A stretch of 64,000 nt of DNA. Source: Coriobacteriia bacterium. GTDB taxonomy: Bacteria > Actinomycetota > Coriobacteriia > Coriobacteriales > UBA8131. Below the pieces are notes generated by a model. The model was not told where the DNA came from. It was given only the letters and a program-made list of their open reading frames with translations, and searched no databases. Shown here piece after piece: positions 62,621 to 64,000 of this stretch; within the stretch, counting starts at the first letter, position 1, and the number at the start of each line of letters is the position of its first letter. Made by a program: the position numbers and the translations under genes. The stretch lies in NCBI GenBank assembly GCA_009783085.1, contig WRHU01000001.1, forward strand, positions 1 through 64,000. The letters are read 5' to 3'.

Positions 62621-63409
62621 CTACTGTTGAGCTGAGCCTGCGCTCGATGCTTGTTCTTGACGTTGTTTTAACGTGCGTTTAATGGCTGCCGAGGCTTCCT
62701 CGAGAGGAAGATTGGCAACGGCAATAATTTCTTTGCTGAATGCTGGCGGTTCGCCCTGTTTGTAGAGGATAAGGTGCCAGCTTGCAATAACCTTGCTGCT
62801 CTTTGTACTTTCGCTTTCGGACACCATCAAAACATCACAGTTCATGGTGTCGCCTGTCCACTGAGGCGCCAGCGCACGTGACTGAAGCGCAAGGCTTACA
62901 GCTGCAGGCGCAAAAAGTGTGCCTCTTTCAACCAGCGTACCCAGTGCAGCAACAAAGACCGCCTCGCTAAAACTGAGGTACTCGTTCGAGAGGTCTTCGC
63001 TGTTTTCGTTTGGCTTTGCGTTTGAGTCTGCGGCTGCCTTGCCCGCCTTGTCTGAGCTTCCTGTTTTAGCTGGACGCATCTGCGAGAGCTTTACGATGAC
63101 CTCGTCCAAATAATTTGCATCAGTTTTGATTATGCTTGCGAGTTCCTTGATGGCGAGAGCCGTACCCATCTGGGGGGAGAGTATGCCAGCTATCATCTCA
63201 AGGGAGTGGGTATCCTTAAGCTCCTTAATAGCACCGATGCGCTCGAGTACTTGCGTGCGTGGAAAAAAGGTTTCTTGCCCCGTGTAGGATGACTGTTTGA
63301 TGAACCAGTCCTCGGGGAGTAGGCGCTCGCGCTTCCAGCGGTAGAGCTGTCCGTAGGATATGCCTGTTTGTTCGAGCAGTTCCTTTTTGGATATGAGTTG
63401 GTTGTCCAT
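62621..63409 (-). CDS. YhbD-like (DUF4004) protein with MerR-type N-terminal domain
   Basis: 262 residues from ATG 63409, preceded by AGGAG; the frame is open from 63517. The N-terminus ([20 protein letters not shown], then [19 protein letters not shown]) is a MerR-like winged helix as in B. subtilis YhbD. The rest has a Lys/Ser/Asn linker and a mixed C-terminal domain without known ligand residues. It probably controls the bactofilin gene with which it is paired. The inverted repeats upstream are candidate self-operators. Confidence 0.8.
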   Translation of the reverse strand: MDNQLISKKELLEQTGISYGQLYRWKRERLLPEDWFIKQSSYTGQETFFPRTQVLERIGAIKELKDTHSLEMIAGILSPQMGTALAIKELASIIKTDANYLDEVIVKLSQMRPAKTGSSDKAGKAAADSNAKPNENSEDLSNEYLSFSEAVFVAALGTLVERGTLFAPAAVSLALQSRALAPQWTGDTMNCDVLMVSESESTKSSKVIASWHLILYKQGEPPAFSKEIIAVANLPLEEASAAIKRTLKQRQEQASSAGSAQQ

Positions 63410-63559
63410 CGGTTCTCCTTTCTCTTTCTTGTTGGTTCGTTTTGCTTGCGGATATTTGTTTTTGGCGAGCTTGCTTTCTATTGCTGTGGGTTCGACCATA
63501 CGTTGTCCGACCCACACGTTACCAACAGCTCGACCCGCAATCTTTCGGAAAAGATACGA

Positions 63560-63615
63560 AACAAAACAATGTTACGTCCTTTGTTGAAAGTATCGTAACA
63601 TAACATTGTTTTGTT
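63560..63615. promoter_or_regulatory. Nested inverted repeats upstream of the YhbD-like gene
   Basis: AACAAAACAATGTTA (63560-63574) and its perfect complement TAACATTGTTTTGTT (63601-63615) flank 26 bp. The left arm also pairs as ATGTTACG (63569-63576) with CGTAACAT (63594-63601). The right side carries two overlapping TAACAT half-sites. This is a likely operator, with alternative spacings, for the MerR-like regulator. Confidence 0.65.
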
Positions 63616-63713
63616 AGTCAAGCGAGAATTGAAAAGTTTTTCAGATTAGTTTTTATTGGACAATTTGGTGTGCTAGGCTTAAGAATGGGCTTGTGAGGAA
63701 GTCTGCAGCTAAG

Positions 63714-63746
63714 CAAAAGCGGCGCGAAGCTTTGCTTCGCGCCGCT
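63714..63746 (-). terminator. Terminator of gdhA
   Basis: AGCGGCGCGAAGC and GCTTCGCGCCGCT form a 13-bp stem with a TTT (AAA) loop, followed on the minus strand by TTTT. It lies 27 bp after the gdhA stop. Confidence 0.9.
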
Positions 63747-63772
63747 CGTTTACGTATTAATTGAGCGCCGTA

Positions 63773-64000
<228 letters not shown>

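Overview
The window looks like chromosomal DNA of an anaerobic actinobacterium, most likely of class Coriobacteriia. This is inferred from an actinobacterial mIHF gene next to gmk, a housekeeping gene set typical of that group, an [FeFe] hydrogenase, and roughly balanced base composition. I could not run a search, so the class is a judgement and I name no species.

Layout. (1) 1-316: C-terminus of a basic surface-type protein, then a terminator. (2) 488-5913: alaS, ruvX, mltG and a YqeG-type phosphatase. (3) 5916-12972: the aromatic amino-acid run aroE, aroC, aroK, aroB, aroQ, an M24 peptidase, chorismate mutase and DAHP synthase. Every shikimate-pathway enzyme except EPSP synthase (aroA) is here. 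(4) 12996-23686: pcrA, a CPBP protease, an ABC-F ATPase, an M50 protease, trpS, scpA, scpB and rluB. (5) 23683-31501, minus strand: a tightly coupled five-gene run of a NuoF/GltD-like flavoprotein, an [FeFe] hydrogenase, a lipoprotein binding protein, a permease-ATPase fusion and an MFS transporter. (6) 31502-36623: a repeat-rich divergent intergenic region, an anchored 5'-nucleotidase, an AT-rich orphan HipA-like kinase, tRNA-Gln and tRNA-Glu, and a small membrane protein. (7) 36753-48305: the full UMP pathway pyrR-pyrB-pyrC-carA-carB-pyrK-pyrD-pyrF-pyrE behind a PyrR-type attenuator. (8) 48293-50749: a small AT-rich insertion flanked by a perfect 107-bp duplication of the pyrE 3' end. It carries a secreted protein and a VanZ-domain protein behind a promoter with an 11-C tract in its spacer. 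(9) 50842-54507: mihF, gmk, rpoZ, thiI and a GLUG-repeat protein. (10) 54599-59963: comEA-comEC-holA behind an array of 11-bp-phased repeats, then a prepilin peptidase. (11) 60190-64000: M42 aminopeptidase, smpB, a bactofilin/YhbD pair, and the C-terminus of glutamate dehydrogenase.

The observations most worth checking are these. CarA lacks the amidotransferase cysteine (Gly273) and its His-x-Glu motif is altered, so carbamoyl phosphate is probably made from free ammonia. The pyrE island has a candidate phase-variable promoter. The hydrogenase genes are translationally coupled to a nitrate/sulfonate/thiamine-type ABC transporter. PyrR carries a C-terminal tail of about 210 residues. Several housekeeping proteins (AlaRS, AroB, ScpA, ScpB, PyrR, ABC-F, HydA) carry low-complexity, repeat-derived tails or insertions, which seems to be a trait of this genome.
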